From positions 124,001 to 188,000 of the forward strand of contig JBPFEG010000088.1 in NCBI GenBank assembly GCA_051061015.1: a stretch of 64,000 nucleotides of DNA, written 5' to 3'. Positions 18,301-26,725 of this stretch are shown here, piece after piece. Each line of letters opens with the position of its first letter. The stretch's first letter is position 1. The notes beneath the pieces were generated by a model that worked only from the letters and a program-made list of their open reading frames with translations, had not been told where the DNA came from and made no database searches. Source of the stretch: Methylomicrobium sp051061015 (GTDB lineage Bacteria; Pseudomonadota; Gammaproteobacteria; Methylococcales; Methylomonadaceae). Position numbers and translations under genes: made by a program.

Positions 18301-20201
18301 TCGCGATTTTCACCCTCAGGCGTCTTAGCAGTGTTCGGATCGAGTTTCTCCGGGGATAACTTCCAGATGCGCATACCGTGAGTAGTAGCCTGATCCTCAT
18401 AACGGTCTTCCGCCAAACGCAGAGCCAGAGCAGATTTGCCGACCTGGCTTTCTCCCAGGAGGACGATTTTGGCGCTCGTTATTCGTGTCGAGAGTGCGGA
18501 AGAATTTATGACATCATGAGCACTCTTTGGAGTCGCCGAGCCAACTTCTTGAAGCCAAATACTGTTGTTATGGAAAGGCTCAGCAAAGATTAACGTTTGT
18601 GCAAAAAGGAATCCGAGTAATTGAAATTTAGCTGGGTAATGTTGTTTTTGCACATCGATTAATTCGCCGCTCGCCGCTTCCCACAGCATCATTGTACGGT
18701 CCTCTGCACCACACGCCAGCCAACGCCCATCTGGGCTGAAAGCTATGTTTCTCACCGGACCTCCTTGACCCAGCTTACGCAGCAGTTTGCCCGTCGCTGC
18801 TTCCCATAGTTGCACCAAGCCTCCATGGGTGCAACCCGCCAGCCAATACCCATCCGGGCTGAAGGCAATATTGTTCACTGAACCTTCATGACCTTCTAGG
18901 AAACGTACCAGCTTGCCCGTCGCTGCTTCCCACAGACGCACCGTGCCGTCATCGTCACTGCTTGCCAGCCAATGCCCATCCGGGCTGAAGGCAATAGAGG
19001 TCGCCCAAACCTCGTGACCTTCTAGGATACGTACCAGCTTGCCCGTCGCTGCTTCCCATAGTTGCACCAAGCCTCCATGGGTGCAACCCGCCAGCCAATA
19101 CCCATCCGGGCTGAAGGCAATATTGTTCACTGAACCTTCATGACCTTCTAGGATACGTACCAGCTTGCCCGTCGCTGCTTCCCACAGACGCACCGTACCG
19201 TCATCGGCACTGCTCGCTAGCCTTTGCTCATCCGGGGTAAAGGCAATATCACTTACATGATCTTGATGACCTTTCAGGCTGCGCAGCAGTTTGCCGGTCG
19301 CCGTTTCCCACAGTTGCACCAAGCCTCTTTCGGAGCAACCTGCCAGCCAATGTCCATCAGGGCTGAAAACAATACTGCTCAACCAATCCTCGTGACCTTC
19401 TAGGATCCGTACCAGCTTGCCAGTCGCTGCTTCCCACAGACGCACTGTGTCGTCACCGGCAACACTCGTCAGCCATTGCCCGTCCGGACTGAAAGCAAAG
19501 CTATGTACCGTACTTGCATGACCTTCCAAAGCGCACAGCAGAAGATTGCCCGTCGCTGCTTCCCACAGACGCACCGTGCCGTCATCGTCACTGCTTGCCA
19601 GCCAATGCCCATCCGGGCTGAAGGCAATATTGCTCAACCAATCCTCTTGACCTTCTAGGATACGTACCAGCTTGCCCGTCGCTGCTTCCCACAAACGCAC
19701 CGTGCTGTCACTACCACTGCTCGCCAGCCAATACCCATCCGGGCTGAAGGCAATATTGTTCACTGAACCTTCATGACCTTCTAGGATACGTACCAGCTTG
19801 CCCGTCGCTGCTTCCCACAGACGCACCGTGCCGTCATCGGCACTGCTTGCCAGCCAATGCCCATCCGGACTGAAGGCAATACTGTACACATAATCCTCGT
19901 GACCTTCTAGGATCCGTACCAGCTTGCCAGTCGCTGCTTCCCACAGTCGTACCGTGAGGTCAAATGAGCAGCTCGCCAGCCATTGTCCATCTGGGCTGAA
20001 GGCAATGCTTAGCACAGAATGTTGGTGACCTTCCAAAGTGTTTAACAACTCACCATTATCAGCATCCCAAACCAGAATCAACGAATCAGATCCTGCCCCT
20101 GCTATCCACTGTCCATTGGGTGAAAAGGCTACCTCATTAAAGTTGTTATACTGATGACCAAGAAGTTGAATAAGCCGATAGTTTGTCTGTTCCGATTTCA
20201 T
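15360..20201 (-). CDS. Giant WD40 / Ras-Roc GTPase / TIR / calcineurin-like phosphatase protein
   Basis: A 1613-residue protein without signal peptide or membrane span. Residues 15-515 hold twelve WD40 repeats. A Ras/Roc-like GTPase follows (P-loop GESQVGKS 583-590, switch II DLGGQE 639-644, base-recognition-like GSKLDD 698-703). Residues 750-910 look winged-helix/COR-like. A C-x2-C...CPLGH segment (1026-1055) may bind zinc. The TIR domain (1101-1245) starts RIFVSYSHADD and keeps the SxxCxxE glutamate (E1177) expected of NAD-cleaving TIRs. The C-terminus (1270-1550) is a metallophosphatase with DLH (1278), GD (1317), GNHD (1354), HH (1494) and GHVH (1523) intact. The likely function is sensing by WD40, switching by GTPase, and effector action by TIR and phosphatase. 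As island cargo it is a candidate defence protein, which is an inference. Confidence 0.85.
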   Translation of the reverse strand: MKSEQTNYRLIQLLGHQYNNFNEVAFSPNGQWIAGAGSDSLILVWDADNGELLNTLEGHQHSVLSIAFSPDGQWLASCSFDLTVRLWEAATGKLVRILEGHEDYVYSIAFSPDGHWLASSADDGTVRLWEAATGKLVRILEGHEGSVNNIAFSPDGYWLASSGSDSTVRLWEAATGKLVRILEGQEDWLSNIAFSPDGHWLASSDDDGTVRLWEAATGNLLLCALEGHASTVHSFAFSPDGQWLTSVAGDDTVRLWEAATGKLVRILEGHEDWLSSIVFSPDGHWLAGCSERGLVQLWETATGKLLRSLKGHQDHVSDIAFTPDEQRLASSADDGTVRLWEAATGKLVRILEGHEGSVNNIAFSPDGYWLAGCTHGGLVQLWEAATGKLVRILEGHEVWATSIAFSPDGHWLASSDDDGTVRLWEAATGKLVRFLEGHEGSVNNIAFSPDGYWLAGCTHGGLVQLWEAATGKLLRKLGQGGPVRNIAFSPDGRWLACGAEDRTMMLWEAASGELIDVQKQHYPAKFQLLGFLFAQTLIFAEPFHNNSIWLQEVGSATPKSAHDVINSSALSTRITSAKIVLLGESQVGKSALALRLAEDRYEDQATTHGMRIWKLSPEKLDPNTAKTPEGENREVVLWDLGGQEEYRLIHQLFIHDTELALMLLDPTRGYSAFDDVREWNARLESQRKTISTTKLLVGSKLDDGGANIDCVAVEKLLTDCDAVAFLPTSAKTEFGIDNLRKELSSRIDWYALAETRRPVLFQRVVDEVDRLQQQGEVTLALTDLRETIKRADPDEFDTKAVDQVVDQLARQGVVADTRLASGERVLILQLGEIERYAGSLVYAAKENLRTRGIPILDERDIAHSDAEFPRIPRYERLLPSRERVVLECVIQLLIERGICLRQPGVLIFPSLFPIDEEGPVVGADSISLYYDFTGPIDNLYAGLIAQAALSQRFGRVRISSGRAEFEHAENGLCGLRRKAQNSGRGHLDIFFSAQASLETKQLFRRFVEDFLQKNGVNVTEAVQIACMDCGHLFAEDDVRKVIEADRNSISCPLGHATEVDGAVLRSRKVSPGVDSALIALKTDIENGLKRAATDAKRAIGRVRIFVSYSHADDGLRTELSKHLSVLKHEGVVELWDDRHIGPGDDWESAIDARLDRAQIVLLLISADFMNSSYCRKEADRALKRRKAGETTVIPVVLRPIDWTSSNLAQLQALPKDGKPIVTWPNQDEGLLAVAKGVRKAAEALLRKPTEQEVIKAGEASEVVISTPKRPVRILHLSDLHFGAKVDPIEMFQPLAQDIRDPEGELGFSELDYLVISGDLTQRGLPSEFERVHRFLEKLMESFGLSPERTLIVPGNHDLCWDTEVYDWVQARKVDATTLPTGSWRKEGNGFLIRNDASYGKRFENFARFFNERTHQMYPLEPENQGFSLLAERDRIQFVGLNSAWEIDEYFKDRSGIHPGALARILARADKQIEDAAGDRGLITKEGLLRIAVWHHPPTGNDKIYQDAFIERLLTSNITLCLHGHVHENRTDIIRYTYPRKLYTAGAGSFGTVASDRPESTPRLYNLLEIAPNRSHITVHTRCMHKSGGAWEGWAVWPSDKKGERRTYYEIPLG
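18657..20159 (-). repeat. Tandem 126-bp repeats encoding twelve WD40 units
   Basis: Twelve units of about 42 codons encode WD40 blades with the core IAFSPDGxWLAS...TVRLWEAATGKL. Several units are almost identical at DNA level. Units 9 and 11 match over more than 100 bases around 18809-18903 and 19057-19152, and code for the same GCTHGGLVQLWE version. This indicates recent duplication or conversion by 252 bp (two units). The copy number may vary between strains. Confidence 0.85.
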
Positions 20202-20677
20202 GGTACTTTTATATCAATTGGTGAGCACTCGAAGAACAAGTGTATTTGGAAGAGTTTAACAACTGAAGTAATTCCTTTACAACTACTCCATCAACAGAGC
20301 AAATCACTATAACCAAAAGCGTTTGTTTTCAAATAAGCACTGTGATGAAGCGAATAACGAGTTCTTCTGTAGAAACTGTACTTAAAATATGCTTTTCAAC
20401 CGAATATATGGCGATCGTTATTTAAATTAATCAAGAAATCACCTTGTTAGAGGTAAATCTTAATTTTGAAGGCTAACCTTTAGTCCCGCTGTATTAAACG
20501 CTTAGCCACAAATTGCTACTGGGGATATCTCGGTCCTACCATACTGAAACCTGAGGATTTTAGGGACGCAATTATGCTAAGTTTTATCATCTATGGCCTC
20601 CAGTCATTTTTACTTTGGAGAGTTTCTGGGGATTTGCACTGGTAGTATGCTATTTTTGGGGGTCGTTTTGGGGACAC
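20202..20677. other. AT-rich leader region of the giant gene
   Basis: About 475 bases without a gene that I can support. It precedes the minus-strand cargo gene and must contain its promoter. The composition is more AT-rich than the neighbours, particularly 20270-20470. No clear -10/-35 pair or structured RNA is visible. Confidence 0.35.
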
Positions 20678-20703
20678 AAAAAAACCCGCCGAAGCGGGTT
20701 TTC
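20678..20703. terminator. Rho-independent terminator in the island
   Basis: AAAAAAACCCGCC-GAA-GCGGGTTTT forms a tight GC hairpin with flanking A and T runs. It lies 105 bases beyond the small gene ending at 20809, so it probably ends the minus-strand operon of island genes and separates it from the giant cargo gene. Confidence 0.75.
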
Positions 20704-20808
20704 TGGCCGGTTCTTCTGCTATTGGTGTATCAGCTCACCTCACTGCGCGCCGGAGTTCGATCTCATTTATCTTACCGTGGAGTCGTTGGCAGATCATTTC
20801 CTGCCTAA

Positions 20809-21018
20809 TTAGTTGATGCGTCCGATCAGACCAGCCGTTTCGGCTCGATTGAAGGCGATATAGGCCTCTCGACTACGAAACTCGGCGCGTAATGCCGGGT
20901 TGGTTTCCCAGCGGCAGGCAGCCTCGAATGATGCAAGGTTGCCATATTCCGCACGGATGTCTGGGTTTGATTTCCATGTTTTGATAATTTCAATGTCGGT
21001 ATGGGGAAAGTCTTTCAC
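20809..21018 (-). CDS. Small hypothetical island protein
   Basis: A 69-residue soluble protein. It contains two similar segments, WKSNPDIRAEYGNLASFEA and WETNPALRAEFRSREAYIA, so it is an internal duplication of about 25 residues. It starts three bases after the stop of the coiled-coil gene and is the last gene of the minus-strand operon. I do not recognise the family. The duplication and close spacing support it as real. Confidence 0.65.
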   Translation of the reverse strand: MKDFPHTDIEIIKTWKSNPDIRAEYGNLASFEAACRWETNPALRAEFRSREAYIAFNRAETAGLIGRIN

Positions 21019-21021
21019 GGT

Positions 21022-21636
21022 CTAAACTCCTAATGATTCGAAAGTCTCTTTTATCAATTTGTCCCGCTCCGCGGCGGATTGCGGGGCGATATTGCCGTTT
21101 TTTTCGCCGAATAATGCGGCGGCAATCGATATTCCAAGAAAATGCCCTGGAATGTAATTTTGATGAAGTGTATTCCCATCGCGTCCTTCCAAAATTGCCG
21201 TCAATTGTTTGAGTTTGTCGGCTTGTTTCTCGATGATTTCAGCTGCCAGTTTGTCACTGTACAGTTTTAGCAAGATGCTTTTATTTTCCCTAAGATTCTT
21301 GTTTAGCTCGACTGATTTTCTCGTCAAATCTCGATCAAGAGTCTTTTGATAAATTTCTATTCGCTCGGCGGTATCGTCAATTTTTTGATACAAATCAGCC
21401 AGCAATCGCTTATTTCTGTCGAATTCATCGTCTGTCATGCCGCCGTTGATCAGCAATTCCGGAGCTTTTGATTTCGTGAGTTCCAGTTCGTCGCGCTGGG
21501 CTTTGTACTCCTCCAGTTCGGTCTCGAATTGCTTAATTTTGGCAGCCGTTGCGCTGCTCTTACTGTTCAAATCTGCAATCTCGAGCTGTAGTGTTTTAAT
21601 AGTGGAAGCCACGCTCTCGATAGTTTTCTCACTCAT
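21022..21636 (-). CDS. Coiled-coil hypothetical island protein
   Basis: A 204-residue protein. Residues 1-60 form a predicted coiled coil (heptads in IKTLQLEIADLNSKS...IKQFETELEEYKAQRDELEL), with a second helical region at 75-150. The C-terminal part (YIPGHFLGISIAAALFGEKNG) is a conserved-looking short segment near residues 165-185. The ATG is preceded by TGAGGATATCGGA, a good ribosome-binding site. No function is recognised; it resembles structural or accessory proteins of phages and satellites only in general terms. Confidence 0.75.
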   Translation of the reverse strand: MSEKTIESVASTIKTLQLEIADLNSKSSATAAKIKQFETELEEYKAQRDELELTKSKAPELLINGGMTDDEFDRNKRLLADLYQKIDDTAERIEIYQKTLDRDLTRKSVELNKNLRENKSILLKLYSDKLAAEIIEKQADKLKQLTAILEGRDGNTLHQNYIPGHFLGISIAAALFGEKNGNIAPQSAAERDKLIKETFESLGV

Positions 21637-21700
21637 TCCGATATCCTCAAAAATTAGGGTTTCCGGCCATTTGCCAGGAAAAACAAATGACCGGAATTTG

Positions 21701-22228
21701 CTACCTATGCGAAGTAGCGTGCTTATTTAATCCGTTTTCGGTGTGGCATAAATAGATTGGGTTTCGCGCCAGTTCAGTGACAATGCTATACAGGCGGTCT
21801 TGTGTCGTCGGTGGCTCCACACCGAATTCAAAGGCGGCTAACAGGCTTTGTTCCAGATCATTGCAGGGTAAAGCGTCGCCCGATCGCAATCGCCGTAAAC
21901 GAGTTGTACGAAACCGCTTGATTTCGTCCGCCAGTTTTCCGCAGGCGTTCCACTTGCTTCCGCCTGATAGCGCCTGCAAATGGTTGGCAGCGGCATGTAA
22001 ATGGCTGTCCCGGATAATGCGCTGAATCTGTGTCGCCGCAGTGCGCTGCCCGGCCCGCTCACTTGATAATCCGAGGTAATGATCGAGCGTTTTGCGGTCG
22101 TTCGGCGGTTGTTTTATATAGCCGTCGAATGCATCGATCAGCCAATTGGCTACCGGTTCAGGCAGGGTGTGCGCGCATTGCCTTAATTTAAAAAATAATT
22201 CGATCGCTTGGGCTTGATCGCAACTCAT
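21701..22228 (-). CDS. Hypothetical island protein
   Basis: A 175-residue helical protein with no motif I recognise. It begins MSCDQAQAIELFFKLRQC and has basic clusters in the middle (RTTRLRRLRSGD). A GAGGAAGTTTTGCG ribosome-binding region precedes the ATG. It sits in a run of same-strand genes between the helicase and the cargo gene. Confidence 0.7.
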   Translation of the reverse strand: MSCDQAQAIELFFKLRQCAHTLPEPVANWLIDAFDGYIKQPPNDRKTLDHYLGLSSERAGQRTAATQIQRIIRDSHLHAAANHLQALSGGSKWNACGKLADEIKRFRTTRLRRLRSGDALPCNDLEQSLLAAFEFGVEPPTTQDRLYSIVTELARNPIYLCHTENGLNKHATSHR

Positions 22229-22275
22229 CGCAAAACTTCCTCTTCAAATGGCTCGAATTGCTCGTATGAGAGACC

Positions 22276-22635
22276 TCACTGGAGGGTCCCATCACACCCA
22301 TCAAGACCGGGGTCGACAAAGTGGTTATTCACGAGCGCTTGCGCCGTGGATTCATCGATCGGGCCTTGAAGACTGATCCGATGCGTACCTTCTTCGTCAA
22401 TCTCCAGAACAGCCAGGCATTGGGTATGCGGGCAATAGCACGAAATGAAGTAATCCACTGCTTCAACCGCACCGAGGGTGGCTTCCTCGAATTCGCTATA
22501 ACAGGCGTGGCACAAAGTCGGCAGCAACGGCTTGTCGACCGGCTTTTTAAAGGCGAAGCGTTTGAACAGCGCAGCTGCCTTTTTCTGTATGAGGTCATCC
22601 TGTTGTTCGGGGTTATCGATTGAATATCCGGTCAT
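22276..22635 (-). CDS. Hypothetical cysteine-rich island protein
   Basis: A 119-residue acidic protein. Four cysteines lie in LCHACYS (about 41-45) and SCYCPHTQC (about 69-77), which could make a zinc site. The ATG overlaps the stop of the upstream tail-like gene (ATGA), so the two are translationally coupled. The family is not recognised. Confidence 0.7.
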   Translation of the reverse strand: MTGYSIDNPEQQDDLIQKKAAALFKRFAFKKPVDKPLLPTLCHACYSEFEEATLGAVEAVDYFISCYCPHTQCLAVLEIDEEGTHRISLQGPIDESTAQALVNNHFVDPGLDGCDGTLQ

Positions 22636-23363
22636 CGTCTGGTCCTGATTGCTTCTGTGATAGCTTTGGAAAACTCGGTTTGCAAATGATCTTCGGCCAC
22701 TTTTCTCCCCACGCCGTAAAAATCAAACCGCTTTTGATAGCGGGCTCTGTCTACAAACCACAGCCGGATTTTCAGCCTTTGTCCCTTGACCCGGCTGCCG
22801 ATCCCGCGCACGCGGCCAGGCTTGCCCAAGGGGAAGACCGAACCCCGCTTCGGATGCCTCTTCTTGGACTTGCGCGTGATATTGGCCTCATACCCGGGGG
22901 CTCTCCGCGCTACTCCCATGCCGGATAAGATTTGCTTCCACTGGCCGCCGGTGATATTGCCTGACGCATTGAGCGGCTGATCCCGACCCGGCGTAGCGTA
23001 CTGGCTCGCACCCAGTAGGCCCGCTCGGATTAACTGCAGCTCTGAACTCTTATGAAAGCGCAGCCCACCTTTGATTTCCGGGGTCAGGAAATAGGTGGCG
23101 GGCGTTCCTTGAGAGCCGACGCTCCATTCATCCTTGAAGAAAATGCGCGCTTCCAGGTTGTTTTTCGTCGCCGGCTGGATGTACAAACTACTCATGGCAT
23201 AGCGCGTGGGTTTGTCGAAAACCCAAGCCATTTCCGCTCGGAGTTCCTTTTGTGCCCGCTGGGCGGTTCGCGTCAAAGCCAGCGCGACTGCGAAATCGAG
23301 CTGCGATTCTAAGTTTTTAATCTGGCGATGGGCTTCTCTATTCTCAAATGTAATTCTCAACAT
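22632..23363 (-). CDS. Phage minor tail protein Z-like protein
   Basis: A 243-residue basic protein. The segment VALALTRTAQRAQKELRAEM followed by FDKPTRYAMSSLYI (about residues 27-65) resembles the start of prophage minor tail protein Z and related tail-completion proteins (AlaxALNxTA...FDxPT pattern). The C-terminal half is strongly basic (RKSKKRHPKRG). If right, the element carries a virion component or a protein that interacts with helper-phage tails, which would be unusual for a small satellite. The call rests on motif resemblance only. It overlaps the downstream gene by four bases. Confidence 0.55.
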   Translation of the reverse strand: MLRITFENREAHRQIKNLESQLDFAVALALTRTAQRAQKELRAEMAWVFDKPTRYAMSSLYIQPATKNNLEARIFFKDEWSVGSQGTPATYFLTPEIKGGLRFHKSSELQLIRAGLLGASQYATPGRDQPLNASGNITGGQWKQILSGMGVARRAPGYEANITRKSKKRHPKRGSVFPLGKPGRVRGIGSRVKGQRLKIRLWFVDRARYQKRFDFYGVGRKVAEDHLQTEFSKAITEAIRTRR

Positions 23364-23597
23364 AGTTTTATCCTGTAAAAATACTCCACTTTGTTTTCCC
23401 CGTTCCCCGTAAAAATCGGCCTCTTGATCGCGCCTGTTTTCCGCTTACTAAACAATTATCTGTTCTATCTTTCATGCTTGAGGCCGCCAGGTGTGCGGGT
23501 CCTTCTGGGATATGCCCCATGCGGGTAATTCGAACCCCGTTTTGAGCGTAGGTAGTGACTTGAAAAGTTACTAAACACCGATAAAAACAAAACAAGC

Positions 23598-23719
23598 GTA
23601 TATATGGTGTGTAGAACTTGGGGCTTTTGGGGCAAATCGCTGTAAGCATTGCATGGCGCGGCTTTCAGAGGAAATGCGTTTGGGGCATTCGTGGGGCGGC
23701 GCCCCAAACTTTTTGGGGC
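23598..23719 (+). repeat. 122-bp GGGGC-rich island repeat, copy 2
   Basis: Nearly identical to copy 1 (14879-15000), in the same orientation. It contains the inverted pair GTTTGGGGC/GCCCCAAAC and ends TTTTTGGGGC. It occupies most of the gap between the DUF927 helicase gene and the tail-like gene. Copies 1 and 2 bracket the giant cargo gene and five small genes. Confidence 0.75.
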
Positions 23720-23771
23720 ACAAGGCCATTTTTTGGGTTTTTTGGGGGTTCGTGCCCTGTTTCGGTTGAAT

Positions 23772-25709
23772 CTAAACATCGCCGGCCGTAATCAGTTTGG
23801 TATCGAAAACCAAGACGCGCGCCCGCTTGCCGGCTATGCCCCGCTTCACATCCGGCCTTTTTTTGCCGGATTTGCTGTCCGTTTCGGAGTCCATGAGGAT
23901 TCCGCGCTCCAATAGGCGTTTCCAGAGCGTCGTCTTCTGCATCAAAATCGGATCGTTTTGGGCGCTGGCGAACCGCTGCACGACCTTGAACGCGGCCTCG
24001 GGCTCTAGCCATAATTCCGATTTAACCTGGTTGATCCAGCCGATCAATTGCCCGCATCCGGAAATATCGGCGTCATTATTGGGTTTGCGCCATCCCCAAA
24101 CAAAAGGATGAACTTGCGGCGGACCCTGATTTAAATGATCCGCCACATGACATTCGCCGGCGCCAAAGCATCCCTGCAGCAAGGCAATAAAACGCTCCAC
24201 TTCATCAGTCTGCTTTTGAAATTGGCTTTGGGCCTGAATGGCGCTTTTTAACGTGGCGTCGATTTCATCAATCAGGTTTTGGGCGCAAATCGAGTTGATG
24301 GCTCCGACTGAGTGGGCAAAATCGATATAAATATCCGCCGCCGCATAGAGTGAGGCGTACATATCGGCGGCCCTTGGGTGACTGGAGGAAAATTTTTCCT
24401 GTAACGCCCGGTGCCGAATATCCCGGACTTTATCTGGAAATGTCTTTTTAAGGTCGCTGATCCTTGGGGCAAGCCACTGCACATACGCGGCCATGATCGA
24501 GGACAATTCGCCGCGCCTTGCCAGATGTTGCAGACTACTGAGGAACGATAACTCCACGTCGCCCCGCTTCAGTTCGATGATCAGCATTCGGCCGAGTAAA
24601 GAAGCGCCTTTGCCGATTTCCTCCCCGGTAATCGTGAGCATGCAGCGCGGATAATAGGATGCCTTGCCGGTCATATCCGCGTTACGCCGGCCGCGCCCGC
24701 CCTGGTTGCCGGCGCCTCGGCCCAATCTTTCAAGGGTCGCGTGCGCTTTGCTGGCCTCGACAACATTTACGCCAGGTGCAAAGTCATCCACTACTAATAC
24801 GGCGTCTTTGGCCTGGTGGCTTTTGAATTCCAGGTCGCTGATCGTATCGGTGAAATTGGCCGGGAATGTGCGGGCGTTGAAGTCTCCGAAACAGGCCAGA
24901 ACCAGCGCCGCCAACTCCGACTTTTGCGAACCGGATTGGCCGGCCAGAAACAACGAAAAATCGATGGGCAGACATTCACCCAGTACCGCCCGGACCACGC
25001 AACAGAACAGCGAGACACCCACCGCCGAATTATTGGGCGCGATCGACATCAGGTCGAACAGATTGGCGGCTATACTGCCCGGATTGTCGGCGGGTTCAGG
25101 TTGAGCATACCGCTGCATGTGGCCTTCACCTAACTCGACGCGGATCTTCCTATTTAATCCATCGGCCGCGATCGCTCCGCTACCGCTCAGGTAATGCCAT
25201 TCGCCATCGATCATTCGCCAGCCGGTGTGCTGGTAAACCGTCGTAATCGGAATTTCTCCGGATAGCTTTAAAATGGCATTGGCCAGGCGGCGCGGCGTGG
25301 CCTGATCCGCCTCGACAATCGCCCGCGCTCCCCAGTGTCTTAGCGGCCATTGCATCGCTTGGTATTGGGTGGCCGGAATGGTCAGTGCAGGCAAGAATCG
25401 GCCGTTTTTGTGTTTGCCTTCGATCAGGAAAGCGTTCTCCTGCTTGGCGCCGTCATCCAAAATAATTTGTTCGGCGATCAGGGAAATAAAATTATCGGTT
25501 AAAGGGGTAGGTATCTCGTTGAGTTGTGGCGCGTCGCTGCCGTTGCCGGTCTTGGTGTCCCGGCCTTTTCGCATATAAAAAATGCGGCCCTCCAAAATCG
25601 AAAAATCGCCTTCCCGGCGGTTTGCCCAGCGATCGGGCTCGCCTTTCTGGTTGACTGGTTGCGCCGCTTTAACAACGGTTAAAATCGGGTTATCAGGTGG
25701 TTTTTTCAT
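23772..25709 (-). CDS. DUF927-type helicase/ATPase, probable island replication protein
   Basis: A 645-residue protein. The central part matches DUF927-type P-loop proteins of mobile elements: GWRMIDGEWHYL near residue 163, Walker A AGQSGSQKS (256-264) and Walker B VLVVDDF (304-310). A variant GSQKS replaces the classical GxGKS. Such proteins act with a primase at the element's replication origin. It overlaps the Toprim gene by 17 bases on the same strand, and together they probably form a primase-helicase pair similar in role to P4 alpha. The N-terminal 60 residues are poorly conserved-looking. The gene lies directly beside repeat copy 2. Confidence 0.82.
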   Translation of the reverse strand: MKKPPDNPILTVVKAAQPVNQKGEPDRWANRREGDFSILEGRIFYMRKGRDTKTGNGSDAPQLNEIPTPLTDNFISLIAEQIILDDGAKQENAFLIEGKHKNGRFLPALTIPATQYQAMQWPLRHWGARAIVEADQATPRRLANAILKLSGEIPITTVYQHTGWRMIDGEWHYLSGSGAIAADGLNRKIRVELGEGHMQRYAQPEPADNPGSIAANLFDLMSIAPNNSAVGVSLFCCVVRAVLGECLPIDFSLFLAGQSGSQKSELAALVLACFGDFNARTFPANFTDTISDLEFKSHQAKDAVLVVDDFAPGVNVVEASKAHATLERLGRGAGNQGGRGRRNADMTGKASYYPRCMLTITGEEIGKGASLLGRMLIIELKRGDVELSFLSSLQHLARRGELSSIMAAYVQWLAPRISDLKKTFPDKVRDIRHRALQEKFSSSHPRAADMYASLYAAADIYIDFAHSVGAINSICAQNLIDEIDATLKSAIQAQSQFQKQTDEVERFIALLQGCFGAGECHVADHLNQGPPQVHPFVWGWRKPNNDADISGCGQLIGWINQVKSELWLEPEAAFKVVQRFASAQNDPILMQKTTLWKRLLERGILMDSETDSKSGKKRPDVKRGIAGKRARVLVFDTKLITAGDV

Positions 25710-26625
25710 TCGCCTTTTCCAGGTTGGCGTAATCGTTAAAGTCGCCCGCGACCGGTGGCATGGCCAGAAAGCCGCCCACAGCCAAGGCGGCTTTTTTCGC
25801 GGCGGTCATCCCCGGATTGCCCGGGGTTTTTTCGTCATTGTCAGCGCACAGAATGATTTTGACTTTGGGCCTGTGCTTGCGGATGATTTGGGCCACGGCC
25901 GTTAAGTTGCCGGCCGAAAACGCGACATAAGCCCGGTAGCCGGTTTGCTCGTGCAGGGTGGCCGCCGTAGCAAAGCCTTCCGCGACTAAAACCGGGTCGG
26001 TATTTTCCGCGCCGATCCACCAAAACAGGCCGGACAATTCGCCGAAGGGGATAAAGTCCTTGCCGCGTCCCAGCTCCGGTGATTCGGTTGGAAAAATGGC
26101 TTGGAGATTGCGGAAAGCGCCGGCCTCGTTGAACAGCGGGATCAGCAAGGCGTTCTCGATCACAACATTTTGGTGCTTGCGGTTTTCGTCCAGGTGCAAT
26201 CGGTGCCATGTGGCAACGCGGGCGCCGTGGGGCTGGATCTGCTTTTTGGCCAGGTAAGGATGATCGAGCGGGGCGGGTTTTGCGGCTTGCCAAATGGCGC
26301 GGGCGCGGCGGGCGGCCCGGTTTTGCCGTTCCCGCCGTTCTTGTTGGCGTCGTTCCTGCTCGGCCTTGATTCGCGCCCGCTCTTCCGCGCTGATCGGCGC
26401 GGCGGTTTGGCGATCGAGGAAGAAGTTTTGCTTTTCCCCGGTTTTGTGGTTCCAAACAATGCCGCCTTGGCCGTCCGGAAACAGTTTGATGCGGCCGTCT
26501 CCCCGGCCGCGCGGATCGTTGGCCAGGTCGGCCTGATGCCACTCGCCATCGAGCGGCACGGATTTATACTCGATGCCGGCCTGCTCACATGCTTCGCGGG
26601 CCCGGTTGAAAATATCACTATTCAT
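25693..26625 (-). CDS. Toprim domain primase-like protein
   Basis: This 310-residue protein belongs to the Toprim primase-like group found in satellites and plasmids. The N-terminus (MNSDIFNRAREACEQAGIEY) leads into a WHxADLANDPRGRGDGRIKLF segment that binds DNA in relatives, then a charged helix rich in E and R. The Toprim motifs are VLVAEGFATAATL and IILCADNDEK (DxD). The frame is open for a further 100 codons upstream, but the start at 26625 is chosen because AAGGATCATTGCA precedes that ATG and the longer form would overlap the next gene. It probably primes replication with the DUF927 protein. Confidence 0.85.
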   Translation of the reverse strand: MNSDIFNRAREACEQAGIEYKSVPLDGEWHQADLANDPRGRGDGRIKLFPDGQGGIVWNHKTGEKQNFFLDRQTAAPISAEERARIKAEQERRQQERRERQNRAARRARAIWQAAKPAPLDHPYLAKKQIQPHGARVATWHRLHLDENRKHQNVVIENALLIPLFNEAGAFRNLQAIFPTESPELGRGKDFIPFGELSGLFWWIGAENTDPVLVAEGFATAATLHEQTGYRAYVAFSAGNLTAVAQIIRKHRPKVKIILCADNDEKTPGNPGMTAAKKAALAVGGFLAMPPVAGDFNDYANLEKANEKTT

Positions 26626-26725
26626 TGCAATGATCCTTGCCGGAGCGTGCAATCCACCCTGCCCATTGTTACAATAGGCGCTCATCATTGCGGATGGATC
26701 GCACGAAACCCGGCTAAATGACGGT

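Noticed and set aside
20593..20808. Plus-strand frames of 65-71 codons
   Set aside because: They cross a terminator hairpin and show no motif.
23465..23779. 104-codon minus-strand frame
   Set aside because: It is a translation of repeat copy 2, without a ribosome-binding site or family.
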